DNA from: CALGFH01 sp036003705
Lineage (GTDB): Bacteria; Actinomycetota; CALGFH01
NCBI GenBank assembly: GCA_036003705.1
Contig: DASYSE010000043.1
Location: 1-6,787, forward strand
Direction: 5' to 3'
Length of the DNA: 6,787 nucleotides
In this document: positions 5,965 to 6,787 of the stretch, in pieces
How positions within the stretch are numbered: the stretch's first letter is position 1
Layout of the letters: the number at the start of each line of letters is the position of its first letter
Notes under the pieces: generated by a model
What the model was told of the DNA's origin: nothing
The model's database searches: none
Seen by the model: the letters and a program-made list of their open reading frames with translations, nothing else
Position numbers and translations under genes: made by a program

Positions 5965-6787
5965 ACCAGTTCCGGCCGAAGCGGTAGTCGTGGATCCAGC
6001 GGTGGTAGATGCGGCGGAGGCCAATCCCCGTCCGCCCGTCGATCACGCCGAACCAGTCGGTGTTGTGGACGTACAACTGGGGCTGGCCGGCTGGCCCCGG
6101 TCATCCGGGCCACCTCGAAGGCGTCCACCGGGCCCAGGTTCCACTCGCCCACCCAGTCCCCGAGGTAGTCGGCCGCCAGGTCGGTGCCGGAGCTCAGCAT
6201 CCGCCCCAGGTATTCCGTTGACCAGTCGTCGTCGTTCCAGGCCCAGAGGCTGCAACGACCGGTTCCCTCGATGTCGGCGGGGAAGAACCGGTCGTGACGG
6301 GCCAGCCCGTCCCAGCCGGGCACGTCGCCGTCGTACCGGCGCACCAGCGCCAGCCCGGACCCGGTCGACCGGAACATGCCGAGGTAGGCCATGGACCAGT
6401 CGTCGCCGTTGAAGATGAAGAGGTCGCACTTCCCGTCGCCGTCGAAGTCCCCGAGGATCGGCCGGTCGTGCTGGGCGAGCCCATCCCAGCCGGGGATGTC
6501 GCCGTCGTAGCGCTGGATCAGCTGGAACCCGCCACCGGTGGAGCGCAGCAGGCCGACGTACGGTATCGCCCAGTCGTCGGTGTTGACCACCACGAGGTCG
6601 TCGCGCCCGTCGCCGTCCAGGTCGGCGACGAGGAAGCGGTCGTTGGCCGCGAACCCGTCCCACCCGGGGATGTCGCCGTTGTAGAAGGCCACCGGAAAGA
6701 GGCCGCCGGCCTTGTCGGTCTTCAGCAGCACGAGCGCAGGCGTGGCCCGGTCGGTGCCGTTGAAGATCACCACCTCGTCGGCGCCGT
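5963..6787 (-). CDS. FG-GAP/VCBS repeat protein, 5' truncated, apparent frameshift near the 3' end
   Basis: The gene enters from the right edge already inside a repeat (GADEVVIFNGTDRA), so its start is not in the window. It contains three 58-residue tandem repeats, each starting GDIPGWDG or GDVPGWDG. Two carry the Ca-binding type loop DLDGDGRDD (6623-6597) and DFDGDGKCD (6449-6423). The third is degenerate (DIEGTGRCS, 6275-6249). Each repeat ends in a DDW motif followed by YLG or YVG. Such repeats form beta-propeller blades in usually secreted or surface proteins with adhesion, carbohydrate-related or scaffold roles; export cannot be checked here because the N-terminus is missing. After VDAFEVARMTG the conserved ending continues in another frame as QPQLYVHNTDWFGVIDG and then YHRWIHDYRFGRNW, stopping at 5963. 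Dropping one base from the C run at 6095-6098 joins the two. I therefore treat it as one gene with an apparent frameshift. No enzymatic domain is visible. Confidence 0.88.
6095..6098 (-). other. Probable one-base homopolymer insertion (frameshift) in the FG-GAP gene
   Basis: A run of four C on the plus strand (G on the coding strand). Reading three bases gives MTGPAGQPQLYVHNTDWFG and the natural stop at 5963. With four, the frame drifts into an Arg/Pro-rich shadow that runs on into the next gene. Confidence 0.7.
6156..6677 (-). repeat. Three tandem 174-base repeats encoding FG-GAP units
   Basis: Units at 6504-6677, 6330-6503 and 6156-6329 have identical length (58 codons) with no indels. The best-conserved DNA is around the GDxPGWDG codons: plus-strand GATGTCGCCGT at the first two unit starts and CACGTCGCCGT at the third. 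The middle and first units are most alike, and the last is divergent at the Asp loop. Part of another unit precedes them at the right edge. Confidence 0.85.

Noticed and set aside
5142..6773. One 543-residue protein fusing FG-GAP repeats to the downstream domain
   Set aside because: The linker between them is Arg/Pro-rich shadow sequence. The natural FG-GAP ending and stop (5963) and the next gene's ribosome site and ATG (5948) appear once one base is dropped at 6095-6098.

Overview
The window is very GC-rich, with strong G/C third-position bias and long antisense shadow frames. That composition and the protein types suggest a high-GC actinomycete (Actinomycetota), possibly assembled from an environmental sample. 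This is an inference from composition and family resemblance only. No RNA gene, CRISPR array, insertion sequence or attachment site was seen, and genes cover almost the whole window.

Layout. (1) Bases 1-876, plus strand: the C-terminal three quarters of a YbdK/GCS2-type carboxylate-amine ligase whose start lies left of the window. (2) Bases 851-5028, minus strand, read right to left: a compact four-gene operon. It comprises an ArsR-type repressor fused to a rhodanese domain, an ETHE1-like metallo-beta-lactamase protein with two rhodanese domains, a 12-helix MFS transporter, and a PhnD-family oxyanion-binding protein without a visible signal peptide. The last two junctions are 4-base stop/start overlaps, and the first has a 21-base gap with a strong ribosome binding site. 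A TCAA-N8-TTGA palindrome in an AT-rich island just upstream of the first gene is a good candidate operator. (3) Bases 5142-6787, minus strand: the 3' part of an FG-GAP/VCBS repeat protein (174-base tandem repeats) followed after 14 bases by an unrecognised 268-residue protein with a disordered basic N-terminus.

How the operon may work (inference). The rhodanese cysteines of the regulator, the persulfide-type MBL/rhodanese enzyme and the transporter together point to sensing and handling of reactive sulfur (sulfide, persulfide, thiosulfate or sulfite). The PhnD-like protein would bind a small oxyanion or sulfonate. An arsenic or other oxyanion role cannot be excluded from sequence alone. Unusual points are the absence of cysteines in the ArsR DNA-binding domain, the loss of the usual Asp metal ligand and of one rhodanese cysteine in the MBL protein, and a solute-binding protein that looks cytosolic and has no ABC permease or ATPase beside it.

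Two genes (PhnD-like and FG-GAP) each carry an apparent one-base insertion in a G/C homopolymer that breaks an otherwise well-conserved frame. Having two of the same kind within 5 kb makes sequencing error the leading explanation.
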